Assembly (NCBI GenBank): GCA_029781795.1
Contig: JAKOWB010000448.1
Coordinates: 1 to 64,000 of the forward strand
DNA: 64,000 nucleotides
Direction of reading: 5' to 3'
Source of the DNA: Pseudomonadota bacterium
GTDB taxonomy: Bacteria > Pseudomonadota > Alphaproteobacteria > Kiloniellales > JACOMY01
Part shown: piece by piece, positions 44,015-52,198 of the stretch
How the letters are laid out: every line of letters starts with the position of its first letter
Numbering within the stretch: position 1 is the first letter of the stretch
Translations under genes and position numbers: made by a program
Notes under the pieces: model-generated
Databases searched by the model: none
The model's input: the letters and a program-made list of their open reading frames with translations, nothing else
What the model was told of the DNA's origin: nothing

Positions 44015-44899
44015 ATGAACACCGAGGTCATCGTCACCTGCGCCGTCACCGGCGCCGGCGACACGGTTGGCAAGCACCCCGCGATTCCCTGCACGCCCAA
44101 GCAGATTGCCGCCGCCGCGATCGAGGCGGCCAAGGCCGGCGCGGCGGTGGCGCACTGCCACGTGCGCGAGGCCGACGGCAAGCCCTCCCGCCGGGTCGAG
44201 CTCTACAAGGAGGTCGTCGACCGCATCCGCGACAGCGACACCGACGTGGTGATCAACCTGACCGCCGGCATGGGCGGCGACCTGGTGGTGCGCGACGAGA
44301 ACCCGACGGAGCCCGGCCCCGGCAGCGACCTGGTCAGCGCCATCGAGCGCCTGGCCCACGTCGAGGAGCTGCTGCCCGAGATCTGCACGCTCGACTGCGG
44401 CACGCTGAACTTCGGCGACGGCAACCTGATCTACGTCTCGACGCCGGAGATGCTGCGCAAGGGCGCCAAGCGCATCCAGGAGCTGGGCGTGAAGCCGGAG
44501 CTGGAGTGCTTCGACACCGGCCACGTCTGGATCGCCAACACGCTGCACAAGGAAGGCCTGCTGACCGGCAAGCCGCTCTACCAGCTCTGCCTCGGCATCC
44601 CCTACGGCGCGCCGGCCACCACCGAATCGATGATGGCGATGAAGGCGCAACTGCCGGCCGACGCGATCTGGGCCGGCTTCGGCATCGGCCGCACGCAGAT
44701 GCCGATGGTGGCGCAGGCCATGATCCTGGGCGGCAACGTGCGCGTCGGCCTGGAAGACAACATCTGGCTGGACCGCGGCGTGCATGCCTCCAACGGCAGC
44801 CTGGTCGAACGCGCCTGCGAGATCATCGCCCGACTCGGCGGCCGCCCCGTCACCCCCGCCGAGGCGCGGGTGAAGATGGGCCTGAAGCCGCGGAACTAG
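44015..44899 (+). CDS. cdhC: beta-keto acid cleavage enzyme (BKACE), probable dehydrocarnitine cleavage enzyme (294 aa)
   Basis: Zn-dependent BKACE family (formerly DUF849). N-terminus [25 protein letters not shown], zinc-binding [29 protein letters not shown] and [32 protein letters not shown]. Family enzymes transfer the acyl part of a beta-keto acid to acetyl-CoA, giving acetoacetate and a new CoA ester. With carnitine dehydrogenase next door the substrate should be 3-dehydrocarnitine, giving betainyl-CoA (the CdhC reaction of pseudomonads). AGGAG precedes the ATG at 44015; an upstream start is not needed. GC rises sharply here relative to the preceding module. Confidence 0.88.
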   Translation: MNTEVIVTCAVTGAGDTVGKHPAIPCTPKQIAAAAIEAAKAGAAVAHCHVREADGKPSRRVELYKEVVDRIRDSDTDVVINLTAGMGGDLVVRDENPTEPGPGSDLVSAIERLAHVEELLPEICTLDCGTLNFGDGNLIYVSTPEMLRKGAKRIQELGVKPELECFDTGHVWIANTLHKEGLLTGKPLYQLCLGIPYGAPATTESMMAMKAQLPADAIWAGFGIGRTQMPMVAQAMILGGNVRVGLEDNIWLDRGVHASNGSLVERACEIIARLGGRPVTPAEARVKMGLKPRN

Positions 44900-44975
44900 G
44901 CACCACTGACAAGGCCGCCAAGCTCGGGCTCGTCTCGAGCATCCATTCCTCCGCCGGCGCCGGCGGCGACATGGG

Positions 44976-44996
44976 CCCTCGGGACAAGCCCGAGGG
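44976..44996. repeat. palindromic intergenic element
   Basis: CCCTCGGG-ACAAG-CCCGAGGG, perfect 8-base arms, between the BKACE and carnitine dehydrogenase genes. The form (ATGGGCCCTCGGGACAAGCCCGAGGGTGAC) is that of repeats dispersed in alphaproteobacterial genomes. Confidence 0.6.
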
Positions 44997-45034
44997 TGAC
45001 GGAAACAGGACGCGCGATAGAGGGAACGACCGAA

Positions 45035-46534
45035 ATGACCGCTGGGAAGGGCACTTCCATCAAGACCGTCGCCATCATCGGTACCGGCGTGATCGGCGCC
45101 GGCTGGGCGGCGCGCTGCCTGGCCTGGGGCCTCGACGTGGTCGCCAGCGATCCCGGCAAGGATGCCGAGCGGAAGCTGCGCGCCGCCGTCGCCAATGCCT
45201 GGCCGGCGCTGGCCCGGCTCGGCCTCGCCAACGGCGCCTCGATGGACCGCCTTCGGTTCGTCGGCTCGGTCGCCGAGGCGGTCAGGCAGGCCGACTTCGT
45301 CCAGGAATCGGCGCCCGAGCGCATCGAGCTGAAGCAGAAGCTGCACCAGGAGATCACGCGCCACGCCAAGCCGGACGCGCTCATCGCCTCCTCCTCCTCC
45401 GGGCTGCTGCCGACGGAGATCCAGGACGGCACGACCAATCCCGGCCGCATCCTGATCGGCCATCCCTTCAACCCGGTCTACCTGCTGCCGCTGGTCGAGC
45501 TGGTCGGCGGCAAGCAGACAGCGCCCGAGACCATCGAGCGGGCGCGCGCCTTCTACGCCTCGATCGGCATGCACCCGCTGCACGTGCGCAACGAGATCGA
45601 GGGCTATCTGTCGGACCGCCTGCAGGAAGCCGTGTGGCGCGAGATCCTGCACCTGGTGAACGACGGCGTGGCGACGACGCGCGAGCTGGACGAGGCCATC
45701 GCCTTCGGCCCCGGCCTGCGCTGGGCCTTCTGGGGCACCAACCTGATCTTCCACCTGGCCGGCGGCGACGACGGCATGCGCCACATGCTGCACCAGTTCG
45801 GCCCGGCCCTGAAGCTGCCCTGGACCAAGCTGGTGGCGCCGGAGCTGAACGACACGCTGATCGACCGCATGGTCGAGGGCACGCAGGAGCAGGCCGGCAA
45901 CCGCACGATCAAGGAGCTGGAGCGGCAGCGCGACGACGCGCTGATCGCCGTGATGCAGGCGCTGAAGCCCTTCGGCATCGGCGCCGGCCGCATCGCGGCG
46001 GAGTACGAGACCCGCATGCTGGGCCAGCGCCACGCGCAGCGCTGGACGCCGGGCAGCAAGGTCCCGGCGCCGCTGGAGCTGTCCAGCGGCTACGTCAAGC
46101 CGGACTGGATCGACTACAACGGCCACATGACCGAGGGCGCCTATGTCATGGCGATCGGCGACGCCTCGGACGCGCTGTTCCGCTACATCGGCATCGACGA
46201 GGCCTATCGCGCCGCCGGCCACGCCTACTACACGGTGGAGAGCCACGCGACCTATGTGAAGGAAGTCGGGGCCATGGAGCCGCTGACCTACAGGACGCAG
46301 ATCCTCGGCTTCGACGACAAGCGCCTGCACATCCACCACGCCATGCACCACGGCAAGACGGGCGAACTGCTCTTCACCGTCGACCAGATGCTGCTGCACG
46401 TCGACAGCAAGGCGGCCAAGGCCGCGCCTGTGCTGCCCGGCCCAAAGGCCGCGCTGGCGGCGATCTGGGCGGCGCACCGCAACCTGCCGGCGCCGCACGG
46501 CGTCAGCCGCGCCATCGGCGTGCCGGCGAAGTAA
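45035..46534 (+). CDS. lcdH: L-carnitine dehydrogenase fused to a betainyl-CoA thioesterase (499 aa)
   Basis: The N-terminal 3-hydroxyacyl-CoA dehydrogenase-type Rossmann domain (about 10-190) has [16 protein letters not shown] and [17 protein letters not shown]. The helical dimer domain (about 195-320) has [13 protein letters not shown], typical of carnitine 3-dehydrogenase. The C-terminal hotdog domain (about 345-499) has [33 protein letters not shown]. In pseudomonads these are separate CdhA and CdhB proteins; fused forms occur in rhizobia and other Alphaproteobacteria. It oxidises carnitine to dehydrocarnitine and should hydrolyse betainyl-CoA to glycine betaine after the BKACE step. AGAGGGAAC precedes the ATG at 45035. 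Confidence 0.92.
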   Translation: MTAGKGTSIKTVAIIGTGVIGAGWAARCLAWGLDVVASDPGKDAERKLRAAVANAWPALARLGLANGASMDRLRFVGSVAEAVRQADFVQESAPERIELKQKLHQEITRHAKPDALIASSSSGLLPTEIQDGTTNPGRILIGHPFNPVYLLPLVELVGGKQTAPETIERARAFYASIGMHPLHVRNEIEGYLSDRLQEAVWREILHLVNDGVATTRELDEAIAFGPGLRWAFWGTNLIFHLAGGDDGMRHMLHQFGPALKLPWTKLVAPELNDTLIDRMVEGTQEQAGNRTIKELERQRDDALIAVMQALKPFGIGAGRIAAEYETRMLGQRHAQRWTPGSKVPAPLELSSGYVKPDWIDYNGHMTEGAYVMAIGDASDALFRYIGIDEAYRAAGHAYYTVESHATYVKEVGAMEPLTYRTQILGFDDKRLHIHHAMHHGKTGELLFTVDQMLLHVDSKAAKAAPVLPGPKAALAAIWAAHRNLPAPHGVSRAIGVPAK

Positions 46535-46547
46535 GGGGGCCGGGCGC

Positions 46548-47708
46548 ATGCATTTCGCGCTGAGCGAGGAACAGGAACTCATCGTCAAGACGACGCGGGC
46601 CTTCGTCGAGGAGGAACTGCTGCCGTACGAGGAAGAGGTCGAGCGCAGCGGCGAGCTGCGCGAGGACCTGCGCCTCGCCATCATGGAGAAGGCCAAGGCC
46701 GTCGGCCTCTACGCCTTCAACATGCCCGCCGAGATCGGCGGCGGCGGCCTCGACACGGTCTCGCAGTGCCTGGTGGACCGCGAGCTGGGGCGTGCCAACT
46801 TCGCGCTGCAGTACTCGGTCGGCCGGCCCTCGAACATCCTGCGCGCCTGCACCGGCGATCAGGTCGAGCGCTACCTGCTGCCGTCGATCCGCGGCGAGCG
46901 CACCGACTGCCTGGCGATGACCGAGCCGGGCGCCGGCTCGGACCTGCGCTCGATGACCACGCGCGCGGTGCAGGACGGCGAGTACTGGGTGCTGAACGGC
47001 ATGAAGCACTTCATCAGCCATGCCGATGTAGCCGACTATGCCATCGTCATCGCCGTGACCAAGGTGGAGGAAACGCCGCGCGGCCCGCGCAAGCAGATGA
47101 CCTCGTTCCTGGTCGACAAGGGCACCCCCGGCTTCGCGGTGCGGCGCGGGCCCACCTGCGTCTCGCACCGCGGCTATCACCAGTGCGAGCTGACCTTCGA
47201 CAACGTGCGCCTGCACCAGAGCCAGATCCTGGGCGAGGTGCACAAGGGCTTCGACGTGGCCAACACCTGGCTCTCCTCGACCCGCCTGCAGGTCGCCGCC
47301 ATGTGCCTCGGCCGGGCGCACCGGGCGCTGGAGCTCTGCCTGCCCTGGGCGGCGACGCGCAAGCAGTTCGGCCAGCCGATCGGCAAGTTCCAGGGCACCT
47401 CCTTCAAGCTGGCCGACATGGCCATGGAGCTGGAGATGGCCGAGCTGATGACGATGAAGGCGGCCTGGAAGCAGGACCAGGGCACGGCGCGCGACGAGGA
47501 CTTCGCCATGGCCAAGGTGGTGGCGACCGAGATGCTGGGCCGCGTCACCGACCATGCCATCCAGATCTTCGGCGGCATGGGCCTGATGGATTCCATGCCG
47601 CTGGAGCGCCTGTGGCGCGACGCCCGACTGGAGCGCATCTGGGACGGCACCAGCGAGATCCAGCGCCACATCATCAGCCGTTCCCTGCTCAGGCCGCACG
47701 AGGGCTAG
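46548..47708 (+). CDS. acyl-CoA dehydrogenase, probable betainyl-acyl-CoA dehydrogenase (386 aa)
   Basis: FAD acyl-CoA dehydrogenase fold: LAMTEPGAGSDLRSMTTRAV (FAD/substrate loop), RGYHQCELTFDNVRL, the RKQFGQPIGKFQ helix and QIFGGMGLMDSMPLERLWRDARLERIWDGTSEIQRHII. At the position where medium-chain enzymes have the base in (Y/W)EGT, this protein has Asp (WDGT). It lies between carnitine dehydrogenase (14-base gap) and caiD, so oxidation of gamma-butyrobetainyl-CoA to crotonobetainyl-CoA is the likely role, by analogy with CaiA. Orthology to CaiA is not close by eye. Confidence 0.88.
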   Translation: MHFALSEEQELIVKTTRAFVEEELLPYEEEVERSGELREDLRLAIMEKAKAVGLYAFNMPAEIGGGGLDTVSQCLVDRELGRANFALQYSVGRPSNILRACTGDQVERYLLPSIRGERTDCLAMTEPGAGSDLRSMTTRAVQDGEYWVLNGMKHFISHADVADYAIVIAVTKVEETPRGPRKQMTSFLVDKGTPGFAVRRGPTCVSHRGYHQCELTFDNVRLHQSQILGEVHKGFDVANTWLSSTRLQVAAMCLGRAHRALELCLPWAATRKQFGQPIGKFQGTSFKLADMAMELEMAELMTMKAAWKQDQGTARDEDFAMAKVVATEMLGRVTDHAIQIFGGMGLMDSMPLERLWRDARLERIWDGTSEIQRHIISRSLLRPHEG

Positions 47709-47727
47709 TCGCCGACATAGCAGTCCC

Positions 47728-47843
47728 CCCTCTCCCTTGGGAGAGGGCCGGGGTGAGGGATGTTGGTCGGTGCGACCGGCGACCGTTGGCACCGGACCCC
47801 CTCACCCGCTCGCTGCGCTCGCGCTCTTTCCCAAGTGAGAGGG
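47728..47843. repeat. long palindromic repeat element between acyl-CoA dehydrogenase and caiD genes
   Basis: It starts with CCCTCTCCC-TT-GGGAGAGGG (47728-47747). The following GGGGTGAGGG can pair with CCCCCTCACCC (about 47799-47809), and a second TTTCCC/GAGAGGG arm ends the element. This looks like a dispersed alphaproteobacterial intergenic repeat of about 120 bases able to form a branched hairpin. It may separate expression of the flanking genes. Confidence 0.65.
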
Positions 47844-47883
47844 TGACTTGGCGCCAAGCTGCTTCGTTTGGAGGGTAATTTCT

Positions 47884-48669
47884 ATGACCGACCCCATCCG
47901 CACCCACCTGGCCGACGGCATCCTGACCGTCACCATCGACCGGCCCAAGGCCAATGCCATCGACGCCGCCACCAGCTGCGTCATGGGCGAGGTCTTCACC
48001 CGCTTCCGCGACGATCCAGCCCAGCGCGTGGCGATCCTGACCGGCGCCGGCGAGCGCTTCTTCTGCGCCGGCTGGGATCTGAAGGCGGCGGCCGAGGGCG
48101 AGAGCCCGGAGGCCGACTATGGCGTCGGCGGCTTCGGCGGCTTCACCGAGCTCTGGGACCTGAAGAAGCCGGTCATCTGCGCCATGAACGGCCACGCCAT
48201 CGGCGGCGGCTTCGAGCTGGCCATGGCGGCCGACATCATCGTCGTCTCCGACGCAGCCGAGGCCTGGCTGCCGGAGATCCGCCTCGGCATCCTGCCCGAC
48301 GCCGGCGGCGTGCTGCGCCTGCCGCGCCGCGTGCCGCGCGCCATCGCGCTGGAATGGATGATGACCGGCCGCCGCGTCGGCGCCGCCGAGGGGCAGGCGC
48401 GCGGCCTCTACAATCACGTCGTCCCGGCCGGCGCGGTGCTGGCCAAGGCAACCGAGATCGCGCGCGAGATCCTGCTGGCCGCGCCGCTGTCGCTGATGGC
48501 GCTGAAGGAGATCCTGAACGGCACCGAGGAGCTGTCGCTGGAGCAGGCGACGGCGAAGATGCGCTCCGGTGCCTTCAAGGTCTATCACCAGGCACTGCGC
48601 TCGGAGGACGCCAAGGAGGGCCCGCGCGCCTTCGCCGAGAAGCGCCCGCCCCGGTGGAAGGGCCAATGA
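47884..48669 (+). CDS. caiD: crotonobetainyl-CoA hydratase (261 aa)
   Basis: Enoyl-CoA hydratase/isomerase fold, the same length as E. coli CaiD and alike throughout: DRPKANAIDAATSCVMGEVF, RVAILTGAGERFFCAGWDLKAAAEGE, NGHAIGGGFELAMAADIIV, PDAGGVLRLPR, MTGRRVGA, and the end EDAKEGPRAFAEKRPPRWKG. The oxyanion-hole glycines are present. It hydrates crotonobetainyl-CoA to L-carnitinyl-CoA. GGAGGG lies upstream of ATG 47884. It overlaps the next thioesterase gene by 4 bases (ATGA), so they are coupled. Confidence 0.93.
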   Translation: MTDPIRTHLADGILTVTIDRPKANAIDAATSCVMGEVFTRFRDDPAQRVAILTGAGERFFCAGWDLKAAAEGESPEADYGVGGFGGFTELWDLKKPVICAMNGHAIGGGFELAMAADIIVVSDAAEAWLPEIRLGILPDAGGVLRLPRRVPRAIALEWMMTGRRVGAAEGQARGLYNHVVPAGAVLAKATEIAREILLAAPLSLMALKEILNGTEELSLEQATAKMRSGAFKVYHQALRSEDAKEGPRAFAEKRPPRWKGQ

Positions 48670-49151
48670 ACGCCGCGGCCCATGGCCTGATTTCCTGGCG
48701 CGGTCGCTGCCTGCCGGAGTGGGTCGACTACAACGGCCACATGAGCGAGGCCTACTACGTCCTCGCCTTCGGCTATGCCACCGACGGGCTGATGGACGCT
48801 GTCGGCATCGACGAGGGCTACCGCCGGGCCAACGCCGCCTCGCTCTACACGCTGGAAAGCCACATCCACTACCTGGACGAGGTGCCGGGCGGCACGCTGC
48901 TGACGGTCACCACGCAGCTCCTGGAGGCCGACAGCAAGCGGCTGCGCTACTTCCAGCGCCTCTGGGCCGAGGGCAAGGCGGCGCCGGTCGCCACCACCGA
49001 GCTGCTGGGCCTGCACGTGGCCGGCAGGCCGCCACGCAGCGCCCCCTTCCCGGCCCCCATCCAGGCCAGGGTCGAGGCCTTGAAGGCGGCGCATGCCGCC
49101 CTGCCCTGGCCGGCCGTGGCGGGCCAGGGGATCGCCCTGAAGCGGCGCTGA
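48666..49151 (+). CDS. hotdog acyl-CoA thioesterase, carnitinyl/betainyl-CoA type (161 aa)
   Basis: Stand-alone hotdog thioesterase with the PEWVDYNGHMSEAYYVLAFGYATDGLMDAVGIDEGYR core, clearly homologous to the C-terminal domain of the carnitine dehydrogenase fusion 2.3 kb upstream, including the Asp-Tyr-Asn-Gly-His motif. Coupling to caiD suggests it releases L-carnitine from carnitinyl-CoA, while the fused domain handles betainyl-CoA. The reverse assignment, or redundancy, is equally possible from sequence. Confidence 0.85.
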   Translation: MNAAAHGLISWRGRCLPEWVDYNGHMSEAYYVLAFGYATDGLMDAVGIDEGYRRANAASLYTLESHIHYLDEVPGGTLLTVTTQLLEADSKRLRYFQRLWAEGKAAPVATTELLGLHVAGRPPRSAPFPAPIQARVEALKAAHAALPWPAVAGQGIALKRR

Positions 49152-49212
49152 ACGCTTTACCGCAACCCCTCCGCTGGTAAAGTTTTCCCCTCGGGATTCG
49201 GGAGGAAGCTTC

Positions 49213-50925
49213 ATGGGCAAGCGGATCGACGAGATCACCATCGTCGGCGGCGGCACCGCCGGCTGGATGGCGGCGATCATGCTGACCAGCTTCCTGAATC
49301 GCGCGGGCGGCAAGCCGCCGGTCCGGGTCACGCTGATCGAGTCGCCGAAGATCCCGACCATCGGCGTCGGCGAGGCGACGGTGCGCGGCATCGTCGTGCT
49401 GTTCCGCCAGCTCGGCCTCAGCGAGACCGAGTTCTTCCGCCGTGCCAACGCCTCCTTCAAGCTGGCGGTGCGCTTCGGCGACTGGAACCGCCGGCCCGAC
49501 GGCAGCCCGGTGGTCTTCCACCACCCCTTCAACTATCCAAAGCCGCTGGACGGCATCTCGCCGGGCTATCACTACCTGGCCTATGGCCAGGCAGGCGACT
49601 CGCTCTCCAGCGCCATGACCTGGAACGAGCCGCTGATCCAGGCCGCGCGCGGGCCGCGCCGCCTCGGCTCGGCCGACTACGAGCAGGTGGTCGACTACTC
49701 CTATCACCTCGACGCCGGGCTCTATGCCGGCTGGCTGCGCGAGATCGCGGTGGCGCGCGGCGTGCGCCACCTGAAGGACGACGTGCTGGACGCGACGCTG
49801 GACGAGCGCGGCCATGTCACCAGCCTGCGGCTCGAGCAGGGCGGCAGCCTGCCGGTGAAGTTCGTCATCGACTGCTCGGGTTTTCGCAGCCTGCTGCTGC
49901 AGGGCAAGCTGAGGGAGCCCTTCCGCTCCTACGCCGACCAGCTGCTGGTCGACAGCGCGCTGCCGATGCAGATCGACCACCGTCAGCCCGGGATCGAGCC
50001 GGTGACCCGCGCCACCGCGCTCTCCTCCGGCTGGGTCTGGCGCGTGCCGCTGACCAGCCGCGTCGGCACGGGCTACGTCTACTCCAGCCGGTTCCAGGAC
50101 GACGGGTCGGCGCGGCAGGAGTTCGAGCGACACCTCAAGGCCGTCGGCGACCTTGGCCCCGACGAGGTGGCGGTGCCGCTGAAGACCATCCGCATGAAGG
50201 TCGGCCGCGCCGAGCGCGCCTGGGTCGGCAATTGCCTGGCCATCGGCCTCTCCGGCGCCTTCGTCGAACCGCTGGAGGCGACCGCGATCTACATGATCGA
50301 GGCGCAGGTGCGCGGCTTCCTCAGCTACTTCCCGGACGAGGAGATCTCGCCGACGCTGGCCGCCGGCTACAACCGGCGCTTCGCCGAGCTCTACGACGAC
50401 ATCGTCGACTTCATCCAGATGCACTACATGAGCGCCAACCGGATGGAACCCTTCTGGCTGGCCTCGCGCGAGAAGGCACGGCTGCGCGACAGCCTGGGCG
50501 CCCTGCTGGAGCGCTGGCGGCACATGCTGCCCTCGGACCAGTGCCTGCGGCCCGGCCTGTTCAACGAGTGGAGCTATCTCTACTGCCTGGAGCCGAAGGG
50601 CTGGTTCGCCGGCAAGACCTTCCCCATGACGGCGATGGCGCGGCCGGACTCCTGGCAGCGCTTCCGCCAGGACATGGCGCAGAAGACCAGCGCCTACGTC
50701 GCGCAGCTGCCCGAGCACGGTGCCCTGCTGGCCGAGATCGCCGGCAAGCCGGCGGCCGCGCCGGCAACGCCGCCGATGCCGAAGTCCCCACCCGCCCCGG
50801 CCGCGGCCAAGCCGGCGGGCGATCCGCTGGACGCGCAGCTGGCAAGACTCTATGGCCGCGCGCCGACCGTGGCGCCGGGCGCGACGCCGAAGGGCGGCAC
50901 GCCCTTCCGGCTGCGCGGGCGTTGA
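49213..50925 (+). CDS. flavin-dependent tryptophan-halogenase-like protein (570 aa)
   Basis: FAD site VGGGTAGWMAA (residues 11-21), then ESPKIPTIGVGEATVRGI, the region of the catalytic Lys (NASFKLAVRFGDW), the halogenase motif W-x-W-x-x-P (SGWVWRVPLTSRVGTGYVYSS), and the catalytic Glu region FVEPLEATAIYMIEA. All key features of the PrnA family are present. The last 70 residues are a Pro/Ala-rich extension unlike plain halogenases. No other biosynthetic genes are nearby, so the substrate is unknown; indole derivatives or a peptide are possible. It also stands apart from the carnitine operon by its own ribosome site (GGGAGGAAG). Confidence 0.88.
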   Translation: MGKRIDEITIVGGGTAGWMAAIMLTSFLNRAGGKPPVRVTLIESPKIPTIGVGEATVRGIVVLFRQLGLSETEFFRRANASFKLAVRFGDWNRRPDGSPVVFHHPFNYPKPLDGISPGYHYLAYGQAGDSLSSAMTWNEPLIQAARGPRRLGSADYEQVVDYSYHLDAGLYAGWLREIAVARGVRHLKDDVLDATLDERGHVTSLRLEQGGSLPVKFVIDCSGFRSLLLQGKLREPFRSYADQLLVDSALPMQIDHRQPGIEPVTRATALSSGWVWRVPLTSRVGTGYVYSSRFQDDGSARQEFERHLKAVGDLGPDEVAVPLKTIRMKVGRAERAWVGNCLAIGLSGAFVEPLEATAIYMIEAQVRGFLSYFPDEEISPTLAAGYNRRFAELYDDIVDFIQMHYMSANRMEPFWLASREKARLRDSLGALLERWRHMLPSDQCLRPGLFNEWSYLYCLEPKGWFAGKTFPMTAMARPDSWQRFRQDMAQKTSAYVAQLPEHGALLAEIAGKPAAAPATPPMPKSPPAPAAAKPAGDPLDAQLARLYGRAPTVAPGATPKGGTPFRLRGR

Positions 50926-50952
50926 GCGGCGCCCGGCAGGTCAGCCGTCCGG

Positions 50953-52084
50953 CTAGTCGATGTCGGCCACCGCCGCCGGCTTGCTGTCGCCCAGCTTGGC
51001 GGCCAGCGCCGCCTCCAGGAACTCGTCCAGGTCGCCGTTCAGCACGGCCTGGGTCTGACTTGTCTCCACGCCGGTGCGCAGGTCCTTGACCATCTGATAG
51101 GGCTGCAGCACGTAGCTGCGGATCTGGTGGCCCCAGCCGATGTCGGTCTTGCTGGCCTCGGTCGCCGCCGCCGCGGCCTCGCGCTTGCGCAGCTCGTGCT
51201 CGTAGAGCTTGGCGCGCAGCATCTTCCAGGCCGTCGCCCGGTTCTTGTGCTGCGAGCGCTCGGCCTGACAGGAGACCACGATGTTGGTCGGGATATGGGT
51301 CAGGCGCACCGCCGAATCGGTCTTGTTGACATGCTGGCCGCCGGCGCCGGACGCGCGGTAGGTGTCGGTGCGCACGTCCTTGTCGAGGATCTCGATCTCG
51401 ATCGAGTCGTCGACCTCGGGATAGACCCAGACCGAGGCGAAGGAGGTATGGCGCCGCGCCTGGCTGTCGAAGGGCGAGATGCGCACCAGGCGGTGCACCC
51501 CGGCCTCCGACTTCAGCCAGCCGAAGGCGTTGGGCCCCTTGATCATGATCGAAGCGGACTTCAGCCCGGCCTCTTCACCCGGGGTCTCCTCCATCTCCTC
51601 GACCTTGTAGCCGTGCTGCTCGGCCCAGCGGCTGTACATGCGCAGCAGCATCAGCGCCCAGTCCTGCGCCTCGGTGCCGCCGGCGCCGGAGTTGACGTCG
51701 AGGTAGGCGTTGTTCGGGTCGGCCTCGCCCGAGAGCAGGCTTTCCAGCTGCGCCTTGCGGGCCCGCTCGGTCAGGCGCGCGATCTCGGTCTCGGCCTCCG
51801 AGATCGAGGACTTGTCGTCCTCGGCCTCGCCCAGTTCCAGCAGGGTCAGCGCGTCGTCCAGCGCGGACTGCAGCGCCTTCACCGCGTCGACGCGGCTGGC
51901 GAGCTGCGTGCGCCGGCGCATGATGTCCTGCGCCCGCTTGGCATCGTTCCAGAGATTGGGGTCTTCCGACTGGCGGTTCAGCTCGTCCAGGTCGCGCAGC
52001 GCCCGGTCCCAGTCAAAGATGCCTCCTCAGCAGATCCAGCGACTGCCGGACCTGCTCTACCTGCTGTTCAACCTCGGCACGCAT
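50953..52084 (-). CDS. prfB: peptide chain release factor 2, programmed frameshift (376 aa)
   Basis: RF2 recognises UGA and UAA stop codons. The stop-codon motif SPF is in [15 protein letters not shown] and the catalytic GGQ in [20 protein letters not shown]. The gene starts with an ATG at 52084 and 23 codons ending CTT-TGA; a +1 shift over the T at 52015 joins it to the main frame beginning GAC-TGG at 52014, giving about 376 residues, the normal length. It is part of the alphaproteobacterial block with mrcA, amidase and rne. Confidence 0.95.
52012..52027 (-). promoter_or_regulatory. prfB: prfB programmed +1 frameshift site
   Basis: On the minus strand: AGGAGG (internal Shine-Dalgarno, 52022-52027), CAT, then the slip sequence CTT-TGA-C (52012-52018). 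This is the standard RF2 autoregulatory signal: low RF2 lets the ribosome shift past the in-frame UGA. Confidence 0.95.
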
Positions 52085-52103
52085 CGTTCATCCTTCTTCC
52101 CGT

Positions 52104-52171
52104 CGTCATGCGCGGGCTTGACCCGAGCATCCAGGTTTCCAGTCTGGCTGGATGGCCGGGGCAAGCGCGGC
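52104..52171. repeat. palindromic intergenic element between prfB and mrcA
   Basis: CGTCATGCGCGGGCTTGACCC... with inner ATCCAG/CTGGAT arms (52129-52134 / 52148-52153) and outer arms resembling CGCGGGCTTGACCCG / CCGGGGCAAGCGCGG. This is a typical dispersed alphaproteobacterial repeat, between two minus-strand genes. Confidence 0.6.
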
Positions 52172-52198
52172 CCTGCCCCATATAGGGGAAACGGCGCC

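Noticed and set aside
49213-50925. Halogenated natural-product gene cluster
   Set aside because: Flanks are carnitine genes and prfB; no synthases, carriers or tailoring enzymes are present.
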